Positions 17,532 through 25,874 of a DNA stretch of 64,000 bases are shown in pieces (positions within the stretch are counted from its first letter, which is position 1; each line of letters opens with the position of its first letter). The notes beneath the pieces are model-generated. The model searched no databases, was not told the origin of the DNA, and saw only the letters and a program-made list of their open reading frames with translations. This DNA comes from JBAZHE01 sp964547855. GTDB lineage: Bacteria; Patescibacteriota; Patescibacteriia; Patescibacteriales; WJLG01. The stretch lies in NCBI GenBank assembly GCA_964547855.1, contig CAZJPG010000001.1:84436-148435 (forward strand), written 5' to 3'. Made by a program: the position numbers and the translations under genes.

Positions 17532-17560
17532 TTGACAAAAAATCACTTTTTACCTAAAAT
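17532..17560 (+). promoter_or_regulatory. Promoter of the unknown gene pair 17618-18369
   Basis: TTGACA (17532-17537) and TAAAAT (17555-17560) with a 17-base spacer, a near-consensus sigma-70 promoter. Confidence 0.75.
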
Positions 17561-17617
17561 AACCAATGCTACTTTTTTAGACCTTTTTCAATTAACAGTC
17601 CCAAAGGAGGGTGCTTA

Positions 17618-18088
17618 ATGGTTTATTTCGGGATTAACCCCAAGTTTAGCCCATTTTACGGAACAGTGATCTCTCAACAAGAGACATTAAATGGGGTGTA
17701 TCTACCTCACCAGGTCATTAAGAATGGCCACGGCGATGTATTCTTTGCAAAGAAATTCTCCGGAATCATCACCGACGAAACCAAGAAAAAAGTTAACGTC
17801 GAGGCATCGCCGAGAAACGATATGAGCCGCCTGGTGATCACGCCGGATATAGGCAACGTAACGGGCAAAGTTCTGGGGGCAGACAGTTTTGCATTAGGCC
17901 GAAACGCCTTCTTCAATTATCTGGAAATTAGTCTTCCTGATGGAGGGATAATTTACGTCGCCTTCAGGCCAAGACCGTCCGAGAGAAGAACTATGGCGCG
18001 TCCCCTTGTCGGAAAAACGATCGAAATCAAAAAAGATCAATTGTTCGTTTTGAGTGGCAAAGGAGAAAAAGAAGCATGGCCGAAATAA
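17618..18088 (+). CDS. Hypothetical protein, first gene of an isolated pair
   Basis: Family not recognised. The 156-residue product has no signal peptide or membrane helix and looks like a soluble, beta-rich cytosolic protein with Gly/Asp turns (ITPDIGNVTGKVLGAD, ISLPDGGIIYVAFRPRPSER). The start is firm: AAAGGAGG (17603-17610) lies 7 bases before the ATG, one of the strongest SD sites in the window, and a near-consensus promoter lies 58 bases upstream. Codon choice includes more CTG, GTG and GGC than neighbouring genes, a possible sign of transfer. The second gene overlaps its end by 13 bases, so the two are translationally coupled. Confidence 0.75.
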   Translation: MVYFGINPKFSPFYGTVISQQETLNGVYLPHQVIKNGHGDVFFAKKFSGIITDETKKKVNVEASPRNDMSRLVITPDIGNVTGKVLGADSFALGRNAFFNYLEISLPDGGIIYVAFRPRPSERRTMARPLVGKTIEIKKDQLFVLSGKGEKEAWPK

Positions 18089-18369
18089 CTTGCACGGTTT
18101 GGAAAGTGAGCTATAACGGCCTTAGCCGGAAAAAATACACGGCTAAATTCCAAGCGATGCGGGGTGTCATAAAATGTCATGAACGCCTAGACGACGCGCT
18201 CTTGTTCACTATGACCTCTGTTAAAAGAATATTGGTCGGGAAGAAAAGGGCGCAGAAAAAGATCACCAGCTACTTCGCCGTAAAGTACGACGAACTTGAA
18301 GGTGAGACACCGCTTGAAATTCAAAACAAGACTGTCACGGTTAAGCCCAATGGGATAACGGTCGAATAA
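18076..18369 (+). CDS. Hypothetical protein, second gene of an isolated pair
   Basis: Family not recognised. The product is 97 residues, basic in its middle (VKRILVGKKRAQKKI), with no membrane segment or signal. Its ATG lies inside the last codons of the preceding gene and has its own SD-like AAAGGAG (18059-18065) about ten bases upstream. The pair ends at a strong terminator (18382-18415). A basic small protein coupled to a soluble partner could be a complex or a nucleic-acid binder, but nothing in the sequence decides this. Confidence 0.72.
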   Translation: MAEITCTVWKVSYNGLSRKKYTAKFQAMRGVIKCHERLDDALLFTMTSVKRILVGKKRAQKKITSYFAVKYDELEGETPLEIQNKTVTVKPNGITVE

Positions 18370-18381
18370 AAAACGACCACC

Positions 18382-18415
18382 TGCCGAACTCCAAATCGAG
18401 TTCGGCATTTTTATT
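18382..18415 (+). terminator. Terminator of the unknown gene pair
   Basis: A perfect 10-bp stem (TGCCGAACTC with GAGTTCGGCA) with a 6-base loop and a TTTTTATT tail, 13 bases past the stop. Confidence 0.85.
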
Positions 18416-18437
18416 GCACGGCATTGGCTAAAAACAA

Positions 18438-18466
18438 AAAAGGCGGATATTATCCGTCTTTTTTAT
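18438..18466 (-). terminator. Terminator after rlmN
   Basis: An 11-bp stem (18438-18448 with 18452-18462, one G-U pair) with a 3-base loop, flanked by an A run that becomes the U tail on the minus strand. It lies 15 bases beyond the rlmN stop. Confidence 0.75.
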
Positions 18467-18476
18467 TTCTCATTCT

Positions 18477-19478
18477 TTATTTGTTGTCTTTGGCTAGCTG
18501 GCCACAGGCTGCTTTGATGTCGGTTCCGAACTTATGGCGCTGAACGACTTCAATGCCTTCTTTTTCCAGAATTCTTTTAAACGCAGCGACATCCTCTTTA
18601 TCGGCTGGTTGATATTTCCCGGTCGGATTGTAGTTAACTAAATTAACCACAAATAATTTTCCCAACTCCCTATTCAAAACATCGGCCAACTCCAAAGCAT
18701 GTTCCTCTTTTTCGTTTATGTGTTTAAGCATCACATATTCGATCATTACTTTCCGGTTGGTCTTTTTAATGTAATCAGCGATAGCTTTAAGCAAAGATTT
18801 AAACGGATAGTTCTTAGATATCGGCATGATCTCGTTGCGGATACCTTCGTTCGGAGCGTGCAAAGAGATAGCTAAGTTCAACTGTAAAGGCTCGTTGGCG
18901 AATTTTTTTATACCATCGATGATGCCGACGGTAGAGATCGATATCTTGCGCGCGCCGATATTAAAAGTCTCTTCATCATTAAAGAAGCGAACGGCCTTCA
19001 TAACTTCGTCATAATTCAAAAACGGCTCACCCATGCCCATGAAAACTATATTGGAAACGCGTTCCTCGGTTTTTTTTAAGCGACGAGCGAACAGAAGGAC
19101 TTGCTCGACGATCTCATAAGAATCCAAATCACGAACAAAGCCATGGCGACCGGTATAGCAAAAAGTGCAGGCCAATTTACAGCCAAGCTGTGATGACACA
19201 CAGACAGTGTTTCTGTCATCGTGCTTCATTAAAACGGTCTCGACCACTCCGCCATCGACCTCGATAGCTGCTTTGGCCGACTGACCATTTTGGCTCTCCA
19301 AGACTTCAGCCTTAATATCGAGAGGTGCTTCGGCCTTCAATCTGTCGCGTAAAGCCGATGGTAGGTTAGTGGCCTCGTCCCAATCTTCGATAAATTTTGA
19401 AAAGACCGCCTCATAAACTTGCTTGGAGCGGAATTTTGGCTCATCTTTAAGTATTTCTTGTATTTTAGCGATATTCAT
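18477..19478 (-). CDS. rlmN: 23S rRNA (adenine-C2)-methyltransferase RlmN
   Basis: RlmN is a cytosolic radical-SAM enzyme that methylates C2 of A2503 in 23S rRNA (and A37 in some tRNAs), aiding peptidyl-transferase fidelity. The 333-residue product has family length. The CxxxCxxC cluster motif (CKLACTFCYTG), the FMGMGEPFLNYD SAM-binding strand, and the methyl-carrying Cys in DIKAACGQLA near the C-terminus are all present. It stands alone between terminators. A TATTCT box lies seven bases before the ATG, without an SD, again fitting a leaderless start. Confidence 0.96.
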   Translation of the reverse strand: MNIAKIQEILKDEPKFRSKQVYEAVFSKFIEDWDEATNLPSALRDRLKAEAPLDIKAEVLESQNGQSAKAAIEVDGGVVETVLMKHDDRNTVCVSSQLGCKLACTFCYTGRHGFVRDLDSYEIVEQVLLFARRLKKTEERVSNIVFMGMGEPFLNYDEVMKAVRFFNDEETFNIGARKISISTVGIIDGIKKFANEPLQLNLAISLHAPNEGIRNEIMPISKNYPFKSLLKAIADYIKKTNRKVMIEYVMLKHINEKEEHALELADVLNRELGKLFVVNLVNYNPTGKYQPADKEDVAAFKRILEKEGIEVVQRHKFGTDIKAACGQLAKDNK

Positions 19479-19557
19479 TGAATTTAGAATAGTGAATCAT
19501 GAATAGTGAATAATAATACTTTTTTTAAATTAAGTCAAATAACACATTTATATATCT

Positions 19558-19592
19558 AAAAACCCTTTTCCAGTAAGAAAAGGGTTTTTGAT
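19558..19592 (-). terminator. Terminator of the holB-to-cyclophilin operon
   Basis: A perfect 13-bp stem (19558-19570 with 19577-19589), 6-base loop, A/T run flanks. It lies 12 bases after the cyclophilin gene's stop and could act in both directions. Confidence 0.88.
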
Positions 19593-19601
19593 TCGATTTC
19601 T

Positions 19602-20234
19602 TTATTTTACAAGCTCTATGTCTTTTATGACAATCTCTGATGTCGGGTGGTCATTTTCGTTCGTCGGCAGATTTTCTATCTTGTCGACAATATCCATTCC
19701 CTTGATGACCTGACCGAAGTTAGTGTGCTTGCCGTCCAACCAAGGAGTCGATTCGGCAGTGACGATGAAAAATTGAGAGCCATTGGTATCTGGTCCAGAA
19801 TTGGCCATGGCCAAAGATCCGCGGACCAACAAATGTGAATTGAATTCATCAGCAAAACGATAACCAGGGCCGCCGCGACCATCATTGCCCCAGTCATCAT
19901 CCTTAGAATTAGGATCGCCTCCCTGAATCATAAAATCCTTAATGATGCGATGAAAAGAGGTTCCATTATAGAGTCCTATTTTGGCCAAATTCATAAAATT
20001 ATTTACCGTGAACGGAGATTCTCCGTTATAGAACTCAATCTCTATGTCGCCGAGATTAGTCTTTATGATCGCCCCTTTATATTCTTTATAGAGATCCTCA
20101 AAAGAATTAGGATCGGCCTTGTCTGGACTCTGCTTAGCAGTTTCGTTGTTCATAGTTTTTTCATTGATAGCGCCTTGGCCGGCACATCCAGCCAAAACTA
20201 GAATGAAGAACAATGGGATAATTAATTTTTTCAT
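19602..20234 (-). CDS. Cyclophilin-type peptidyl-prolyl isomerase lipoprotein
   Basis: The 210-residue product has a lipoprotein signal peptide (MKKLIIPLFFILVLAGCAG, lipidated Cys17) and a cyclophilin domain from about residue 52: FHRIIKDFMIQGGDP (catalytic Arg and Gln), GSLAMANSGPDTNGSQFFI and WLDGKHTNFGQVIKGM. It accelerates cis-trans isomerisation of proline bonds and, given the lipobox, acts on the outer face of the membrane, probably in folding secreted proteins. Last gene of the holB operon, 22 bases after the M50 protease gene. Confidence 0.94.
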   Translation of the reverse strand: MKKLIIPLFFILVLAGCAGQGAINEKTMNNETAKQSPDKADPNSFEDLYKEYKGAIIKTNLGDIEIEFYNGESPFTVNNFMNLAKIGLYNGTSFHRIIKDFMIQGGDPNSKDDDWGNDGRGGPGYRFADEFNSHLLVRGSLAMANSGPDTNGSQFFIVTAESTPWLDGKHTNFGQVIKGMDIVDKIENLPTNENDHPTSEIVIKDIELVK

Positions 20235-20256
20235 TCTTGATTTTTAATTCTTAATT

Positions 20257-21414
20257 TCAATTGACTATCCTCTCCCACAAGACCTTGAATTTGCCGGCCG
20301 CGCGAGAAATATCGTGTACGGTCACTAGGACCAATAGGGCGATAAGGAAAAAGAATCCAGCGTTATGTATAGCCGCTTCCCAATCGCGTCTAACAGGAGA
20401 GCCTTTGAATTTTTCGATAAGTAGAAAAATGATGCGTCCTCCGTCCATGGCAGGGAAAGGCAAAAAATTAATGACAGCTAGATTCAAGGATAATAAAGCG
20501 GTGAATTGCATCAAATAAATGAAACCAAGGCGAGCGTATTGTCCGGTCATGGAGGCAATACCGACTGGTCCTACGACCTCTGTGGTCAAGCCATGACCCA
20601 TGAATAGATTCTTTATTATATTCCAGAAAGCCACGATGATCATCCACATGGTCAATAAGGCAGTGACTACGCCCTTCCAAATCGCCAAATACCAAGGGTA
20701 ACGCACTAAGCCAGCGTTGGTTATCATTATGCCGGCTTCGCCTTTGCCTTTATTATCATTCAAAGTCAGAGGATAATCGGCTGTCTCTCCGCTCTCCCTC
20801 TTTATCTTGTACACCGCCTCCTGTCCAGGACGCGAACCAGTGTATTCTCTGAGTTCTCCATCGTTCACAAAAGAATTACCGTCGATCGAGACGATCTCAT
20901 CTCCATCCTTAAGACCAGCTTTCTCTGCTGGAGAATCGGCTACAACCTGAACGATGATTATCTTTTGATCGCTGACTATCGCCGCCTTATCATTCGGATC
21001 GACGCCTTGCGGCAACCCGACCATATATCCAACGGCGAATATCACGGCAGCCAAAACGATGTTCATTATGACTCCGGCCGAAATTATTATCAAACGGCGC
21101 CAAACAGGTTTAGACACGAAACTATCGGGATCCTTGTCGGAACCATCTTCGCCTTTAATACGACAGAAACCTCCCAAAGGCAACCAATTCAAGGAATATA
21201 TCGTATCAGCGGCATCCAAGACCTCGCCATTACCTTTGATCGTCGCCCATTTACCATCGACCTTCTTATAAATACCAAAAGCGCGCGGCGGGAAGCCGAA
21301 ACCGAACTCCTCCACCTTGACCCCTAACTTCCTTGCGGAATAGAAATGCCCGAATTCGTGCACGAAAACTAACACAGACAGAACCAGCACGAATGTTATT
21401 ATAGTGATAAGCAT
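20257..21414 (-). CDS. rseP: RseP-like site-2 protease (M50 zinc metalloprotease with PDZ domain)
   Basis: Intramembrane protease of 385 residues. The zinc-binding HEFGH motif lies at residues 19-23 in the first helix; a PDZ domain follows (about 165-235; GLKDGDEIVSIDGNSF), and the third zinc ligand sits in NFLPFPAMDGGRII near residue 315. About four membrane helices are visible. In bacteria such proteases cut anti-sigma factors or remnant signal peptides; the target here is unknown. It lies between frr and the cyclophilin gene in one operon, and like many frr-linked copies may be constitutively made. It ends with TGA. Confidence 0.94.
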   Translation of the reverse strand: MLITIITFVLVLSVLVFVHEFGHFYSARKLGVKVEEFGFGFPPRAFGIYKKVDGKWATIKGNGEVLDAADTIYSLNWLPLGGFCRIKGEDGSDKDPDSFVSKPVWRRLIIISAGVIMNIVLAAVIFAVGYMVGLPQGVDPNDKAAIVSDQKIIIVQVVADSPAEKAGLKDGDEIVSIDGNSFVNDGELREYTGSRPGQEAVYKIKRESGETADYPLTLNDNKGKGEAGIMITNAGLVRYPWYLAIWKGVVTALLTMWMIIVAFWNIIKNLFMGHGLTTEVVGPVGIASMTGQYARLGFIYLMQFTALLSLNLAVINFLPFPAMDGGRIIFLLIEKFKGSPVRRDWEAAIHNAGFFFLIALLVLVTVHDISRAAGKFKVLWERIVN

Positions 21415-21495
21415 TTTATCTCTTTGAATCTCTGGTCATTGGAACCCTTATCTTCGTGACTAGGGATTCAAAATTCAGAATTCAAAATTCAAAAA

Positions 21496-22050
21496 TTATA
21501 TTGTCATTATTTCTTGCTCTTTTTTGTCGCGGATAGCCTTGATCTCGTCATTTAATTTTTTAACCTCTGATTCAAGCTCACTGGAAAAACGCTCGGCCTC
21601 GTCCTCTCCGATGGCGCCTTCCTCTTCGGCGGCCTCGATGGCTTTCTTAACGGCCTCACGAACCTGGCGAACGGAGACGCGCGCGCCCTCCATCATGTCA
21701 TTGAGCTTCTTTACTAAGTTCTTACGATTTTCCTCGGTCATCGGCGGCACGGTCAAGCGGATCTTGTCACCTTCGTTGACGACGCCTAATCCCAAATCTG
21801 CCTCTTGTATAGCCTTCTCTATGTCCTTAAGAATGCTCTTGTCCCAAGGAGCTATGGTCATGCTCTTGGCATCGGCCACGCTGACGCTAGCTATGGAAAC
21901 AAGCTGATTCTTTATGCCGTAAGCCTCCACCATGACATTGTCCAACATGGCGGTGGCGGCACGACCCGTGCGCAAAGCCGATATTTCCTTTCTAAAAAAT
22001 TCAATTGCCTTATCGAATTCCCCCTTCTTTTCCTGTAAATACTGGTTCAT
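21496..22050 (-). CDS. frr: Ribosome recycling factor
   Basis: RRF splits post-termination ribosomes together with EF-G. The 184-residue product has exact family length and motifs: EISALRTGRAATAMLDNVMVEAYG, split here as RTGRAATAMLDNV, then MTIAPWDKSILKDIEKAI, LTVPPMTEENRKNLVKKLN and VRQVREAVKKAIEAAEEEG. The three-helix bundle plus beta domain is complete. It sits 36 bases after the Asp-box lipoprotein gene and 81 bases before the M50 protease gene; the frr-rseP order is common in bacteria. Confidence 0.97.
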   Translation of the reverse strand: MNQYLQEKKGEFDKAIEFFRKEISALRTGRAATAMLDNVMVEAYGIKNQLVSIASVSVADAKSMTIAPWDKSILKDIEKAIQEADLGLGVVNEGDKIRLTVPPMTEENRKNLVKKLNDMMEGARVSVRQVREAVKKAIEAAEEEGAIGEDEAERFSSELESEVKKLNDEIKAIRDKKEQEIMTI

Positions 22051-22086
22051 ATTTTTAGATGATTTAATAATTTCTTTATAACTGGT

Positions 22087-23142
22087 TTATTTTTTGATCG
22101 TCCTCATACCCATATATATTATGTTGGGCTGATCGGGGCGGACCACGATCTTCCAACCGGCGCGGGAAGAAGGCAATTTCTTAGCCGACCAACTAACGCC
22201 GCCATCGAACGAACTGTAAAAAGCTGTGCGGGTCGCATAATATATCTCTTTCGGATCTTTAGGATTCATCGCCACCGAATTAATGACCGCATCTTTCTCT
22301 GAAGTTATAAGCTCGATCTTCGACCAAGTCTCACCCTTGTCCTCTGACCTGATCATGCCTGTGGCGGTAACTGCCAACATCAAACTGTCGTCGGCCAAGG
22401 AAAGCGAGAAGTCCTCGACTTTATTGCTATTCTTAAAATCCTTCATCTTATCCTTCAAACCTTCCCAATTCTCACCATTGTCCGATGATCTATACATGCC
22501 ATTGCCATTGGTCGAAAGATATATAGTACGGCTATCTTGCGGGCTAGCCTCGATTTGTAATATGCGATAACCGGAACGCAACACTGGTCGCCAAGTAATT
22601 CCACTATCGGAACTTTTAAAGACATCTCCTTTACTGGTGCCTATGATAACCTTCTTAGAATCATAATGATCGACTATGACGGCCGTCACTTCAGTGGATG
22701 GGTCGTTGTCATAATATACTTGTTCATAGGTACGGCTGCAATCCTTAGAGAAGAAAAGTTTGTTGCCGATCGCGGCATAGATCGAACATTTATCATCCGG
22801 AGTCACGGCCACGGAGTTTACCGTTCCCTGCGGCAGGGCCGAGGCTTTTTGCCAGCCATTATTGAGATCGTATGAGTAATACAGACCGTTCCCTATGCTG
22901 CCAAAATATACGGCATTGACGTCGGATGGGTCAAGGACCAAGCAGGCGACATCCAACCCCTTGATACTATCGACGCCCTTGGTCGTCGGCACGGCCAAAG
23001 CCTGTCCCCAAGTCTGGCCTTTATTCGTACTGACGAAAAGTCCTCCGTCATATCCAGAAGTATCTTTGGTCTTTACAGACACGCTACAGCCAGACAAAAC
23101 TAAACCCAAAATGGCTGAAACGATCAAAGCTTTTTTCTTCAT
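22087..23142 (-). CDS. Asp-box (BNR/sortilin-type) beta-propeller lipoprotein
   Basis: The 351-residue product has a lipoprotein signal peptide with the lipobox LSGC (Cys19). The mature part is a beta-propeller with at least five Asp-box motifs (S-x-D-x-G-x-T/S-W type): STNKGQTWG, SSDSGITWR, SSDNGENWE, SEDKGETWS and SFDGGVSWS. This resembles Ycf48/VPS10-like propellers that bind proteins or glycans; catalysis is not evident. The start follows the holB stop with the spacing TGATATG and the gene lies between holB and frr in one operon. The ligand cannot be inferred. Confidence 0.88.
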   Translation of the reverse strand: MKKKALIVSAILGLVLSGCSVSVKTKDTSGYDGGLFVSTNKGQTWGQALAVPTTKGVDSIKGLDVACLVLDPSDVNAVYFGSIGNGLYYSYDLNNGWQKASALPQGTVNSVAVTPDDKCSIYAAIGNKLFFSKDCSRTYEQVYYDNDPSTEVTAVIVDHYDSKKVIIGTSKGDVFKSSDSGITWRPVLRSGYRILQIEASPQDSRTIYLSTNGNGMYRSSDNGENWEGLKDKMKDFKNSNKVEDFSLSLADDSLMLAVTATGMIRSEDKGETWSKIELITSEKDAVINSVAMNPKDPKEIYYATRTAFYSSFDGGVSWSAKKLPSSRAGWKIVVRPDQPNIIYMGMRTIKK

Positions 23143-23143
23143 A

Positions 23144-24196
23144 TCATTGTTTAATATTGATAGCTATATTTTCCAAGACTAGCTTGGGATTAACGTTGGC
23201 GCGTACTTGCTCCTCTCCTACTCTTAGCAGGTCAAAAATCTTAAAAGCACCGGCCGCTCCGATACCACGCGCGGCTTTTTCCAAATCGTCGCGCCTATCT
23301 TCATGTTGTATCCTGTCTCCGTTGTTCGAGAAAAGTAATAAAGCATCACGAGCCGCACCCTGCCAAATACTAATTATTCGCAAGGCTCTTTCAACTTTAT
23401 CTTCCTCCCCGTCCTTGTCGAGCAATCGATCGACAGAGCTTATCCTATCGTTCAACCCTAAGCGGAATAGATCGATGAAGACAGAGGCCTTTTCGCGATA
23501 CCCTTCGGCAAATTCCTTCTCCTCGACGAATCGAGCCGCCAAGGCTGGCCTACCAAGCGACAAACGCGAAGCTATCTTAGCCTCGCTGCGCCCAACGCCC
23601 AATTTTTCGACCAGATGATCATGGATCAAAGAAGTGTCCACTGGCAAGAACCTTAGAACTTGGCTGCGAGAAACTATAGTGGCCGGCAATGAATCCAACC
23701 TAGAAGTCGTCAATATTATCACGACCTTATCTTGTGGCTCTTCCAAGGTCTTTAAAAGTGCATTAGCGCCATCCAGCGATAGATCGTCGGCATCCTTGAC
23801 GATTCCGATCTTGTAAGAATTAAGAAAAGAACTCAAAGAAAGCGAATGTATGAATTCACGGACATCCTCGATAGAGATATTCTTTTTTCCCTCTGGTCTT
23901 TTAAGTAAATGCAGATCGCCATGCACCGAGGAAAGGTCGTTGCCCAATCCCTTGGTCTGACGACAAGAGACGCAAGAACCGCAAGGATGGGAAAACGCGC
24001 CTTCTTTTCTTTTTTGGCAAAGCAAGCTCTTAGCAAAATAAGTAGCTGCGGCAGTTTTGCCGATATCTTTAGCGCCTAAGAATATATATGTATGGGAAAG
24101 TCGGTTAAAAGCAAGGCTTTTTTCCAAAAAATCCGTTACATTACGGTTCCCACAAAGAGGCCAATCGGTTTTATCATTAAAAACGCCTTTTTCCAT
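23144..24196 (-). CDS. holB: DNA polymerase III subunit delta' (clamp-loader ATPase)
   Basis: Delta' is part of the clamp loader that places the sliding clamp on DNA. The 350-residue product has an AAA+ domain with the P-loop GAKDIGKT (about residues 41-48), a zinc-binding module with four Cys (CQKRKEGAFSHPCGSCVSC), ANALLKTLEEP and a TSRLDSLPATIVSRSQVLRF sensor region. A complete P-loop is more typical of gamma/tau, but size and context fit delta'. First gene of the operon holB, lipoprotein, frr, rseP, cyclophilin. The promoter's -10 box lies six bases before the ATG, so the mRNA is probably leaderless. Confidence 0.9.
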   Translation of the reverse strand: MEKGVFNDKTDWPLCGNRNVTDFLEKSLAFNRLSHTYIFLGAKDIGKTAAATYFAKSLLCQKRKEGAFSHPCGSCVSCRQTKGLGNDLSSVHGDLHLLKRPEGKKNISIEDVREFIHSLSLSSFLNSYKIGIVKDADDLSLDGANALLKTLEEPQDKVVIILTTSRLDSLPATIVSRSQVLRFLPVDTSLIHDHLVEKLGVGRSEAKIASRLSLGRPALAARFVEEKEFAEGYREKASVFIDLFRLGLNDRISSVDRLLDKDGEEDKVERALRIISIWQGAARDALLLFSNNGDRIQHEDRRDDLEKAARGIGAAGAFKIFDLLRVGEEQVRANVNPKLVLENIAINIKQ

Positions 24197-24202
24197 GCTT
24201 CC

Positions 24203-24231
24203 AGCTTATCATTTTAACGCCGGCATATCAA
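24203..24231 (-). promoter_or_regulatory. Promoter of the holB operon (leaderless type)
   Basis: TTGATA (minus, 24226-24231) and TAAGCT (24203-24208) are separated by 17 bases. Only six bases separate the -10 box from the ATG, so transcription should start at or next to the start codon. Confidence 0.55.
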
Positions 24232-24248
24232 GGTCCTTTTACCTTGAT
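24227..24248. promoter_or_regulatory. Inverted repeat between divergent -35 boxes (possible operator)
   Basis: ATCAAGGT and ACCTTGAT form a perfect 8-bp inverted repeat with a 6-base centre. The two arms contain the -35 boxes of the divergent holB and glycosylphosphotransferase promoters. A dimeric regulator bound here could control both; chance symmetry of the two -35 boxes explains only part of it. Confidence 0.4.
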
Positions 24249-24272
24249 TTTTCGATAAAATCCTGTTAAAGT
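24244..24272 (+). promoter_or_regulatory. Promoter of the sugar-phosphate transferase gene
   Basis: TTGATT (24244-24249) and TAAAGT (24267-24272), spacer 17. The leader to the ATG at 24308 would be about 28 bases. Confidence 0.5.
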
Positions 24273-24307
24273 TGGACTCATAGAAACATTAAGGTCTTCT
24301 ATATAAT

Positions 24308-25666
24308 ATGAATAATAACATAAAAAAATTCTTGCTGATATTAGGAGATTTGGCTGTCATGTACGCTTCTTTGCTGTTTACGCTGATGATTCGCTATGGC
24401 ATAGAGCCCAATAAATACGACTGGGGGCTACATTTCATGCCTTTTACGACCACCTTCTTTTTATGGCTAATAGTCTTTTATATTAGCGATCTTTATAATC
24501 TGCATGCGGCGGTGAACAATTCTCGCCTTTGGAAAACGATCCTTCGCGCTTTTATAGGGTCTTCCTTAATATCTGTGTTATTCTTTTACTTATCTCCGAC
24601 CACTGAGATCGCCCCAAAGACCAGCTTGGCCATATTTATCGGCGTATTTTTCGCTATGTTCGTAGTTTGGCGCCGCCTATTCAACTGGGCTCTGGCGTCA
24701 TATTTACCAAAAAATAATATCGCCATAGTCGGGAGAAACGGCTTGGTCGATGAATTGTTGGCCGAAATAAAGAATAAACCTCACCTTGGCTTCACCATCT
24801 CTTTCATAGTCGACGACAAAACCACCGAAAAAGAGATCTCCGGCACGCCAATTTTTTCCAACCTCAAAGACTTACCCGAGCTAATAGAGAAGAAAAAAGT
24901 CAGTAATGTCATTTTAGTGGAAACACCGGACTCCGAAAATTTACGCGCCTTGCTGTTCGAATGTTTATCTCTAAAAATAAGTTTCATAAACCTAGTGAAT
25001 TTCTACGAAGGAATTACTGGCAAGGTGCCGATAGAGTCGATCAGCAAAACTTGGTTCTTGGAGAATCTGAGCGAAGGAGACAAACTTGGCTTCGACGCCA
25101 TAAAACGCTTTGCCGATGTTGTCTTGGCCTTACTGATATTTGCCATCACTCTTCCCTTTTGGCCGCTCATCGCCCTGTTTATAAAAATAAGCAGTCGCGG
25201 CCCGGTATTTTTCAAACAAATCAGATCCGGAGAAAATGGTCACGATTTCAAAATGATAAAATTCCGTACCATGAAGATCGAGGACAATAACCATGCTCCG
25301 ACAACTGACAAAGACAAGCGTATCACTGCCATAGGCAATTTTTTAAGAAAGACCCGCATCGACGAAATACCGCAAGTGATCAATATAATAAAAGGAGAGA
25401 TGAGCTTCGTTGGTCCGCGCCCAGAACGTCCGGAGTTGATCGCCGAACTGGAAAAAAACATCCCTTTCTACCGCGAAAGGATGCTAGTCAAACCAGGGAT
25501 CACCGGCGTAGACCAAACATCAGGAGAATATCATTCACCAAGTTACGAAGATACCTTAAAAAAATTACAATACGATCTCTTTTATATAAAGAACCGATCT
25601 CTTTATCTCGATGTTTCAATTCTATTGAAGACGATCCGCACGGTCTTGTCGCGTGGCGGGAAATAA
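24308..25666 (+). CDS. Polyprenyl glycosylphosphotransferase (WcaJ/WbaP-type initiating enzyme)
   Basis: This membrane enzyme transfers a sugar-1-phosphate to undecaprenyl phosphate and so starts a lipid-linked surface glycan. The 452-residue product has four N-terminal helices (about 5-125), a CoA-binding-like Rossmann domain (about 130-235) and the C-terminal bacterial sugar-transferase domain from about 255: a membrane-dipping helix, SSRGPVFFKQIRSGENG, KFRTM, TRIDEIPQVINIIKGEMSFVGPRPERPE split as DEIPQVINIIKGEMS and VGPRPERPE, and the final MLVKPGITGVDQ stretch. The basic and acidic catalytic residues are intact. It stands alone at the head of the glycan region with its own terminator. Confidence 0.94.
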   Translation: MNNNIKKFLLILGDLAVMYASLLFTLMIRYGIEPNKYDWGLHFMPFTTTFFLWLIVFYISDLYNLHAAVNNSRLWKTILRAFIGSSLISVLFFYLSPTTEIAPKTSLAIFIGVFFAMFVVWRRLFNWALASYLPKNNIAIVGRNGLVDELLAEIKNKPHLGFTISFIVDDKTTEKEISGTPIFSNLKDLPELIEKKKVSNVILVETPDSENLRALLFECLSLKISFINLVNFYEGITGKVPIESISKTWFLENLSEGDKLGFDAIKRFADVVLALLIFAITLPFWPLIALFIKISSRGPVFFKQIRSGENGHDFKMIKFRTMKIEDNNHAPTTDKDKRITAIGNFLRKTRIDEIPQVINIIKGEMSFVGPRPERPELIAELEKNIPFYRERMLVKPGITGVDQTSGEYHSPSYEDTLKKLQYDLFYIKNRSLYLDVSILLKTIRTVLSRGGK

Positions 25667-25692
25667 AACAAAAACTTCGACTATTTTTAGCT

Positions 25693-25736
25693 AACAAATG
25701 GCCGCCAGCTTAAATGCTGACGGCTTTGTTTTTTCG
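25693..25736 (+). terminator. Terminator after the sugar-phosphate transferase gene
   Basis: AACAAA with TTTGTT, GCCG with CGGC and CAGC with GCTG form an interrupted stem around TTAAAT, followed by TTTTTT. Confidence 0.75.
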
Positions 25737-25874
25737 TTTAGGAAATATATTTTAACAACATTAAAACATTTTTGTGTCAAAGCGTCTTTTTATTCTATTT
25801 TCACCTTTACAAATTCATTTTAAAGAGATAGATTAACAGGTAAGAAATTCAAGGGAGAACCATAAGACATAACT

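Noticed and set aside
24302..24307. TATAAT touching the ATG of the sugar-phosphate transferase gene as its -10 box
   Set aside because: Transcription would begin inside the coding sequence; TTGATT-17-TAAAGT at 24244-24272 is a better promoter.
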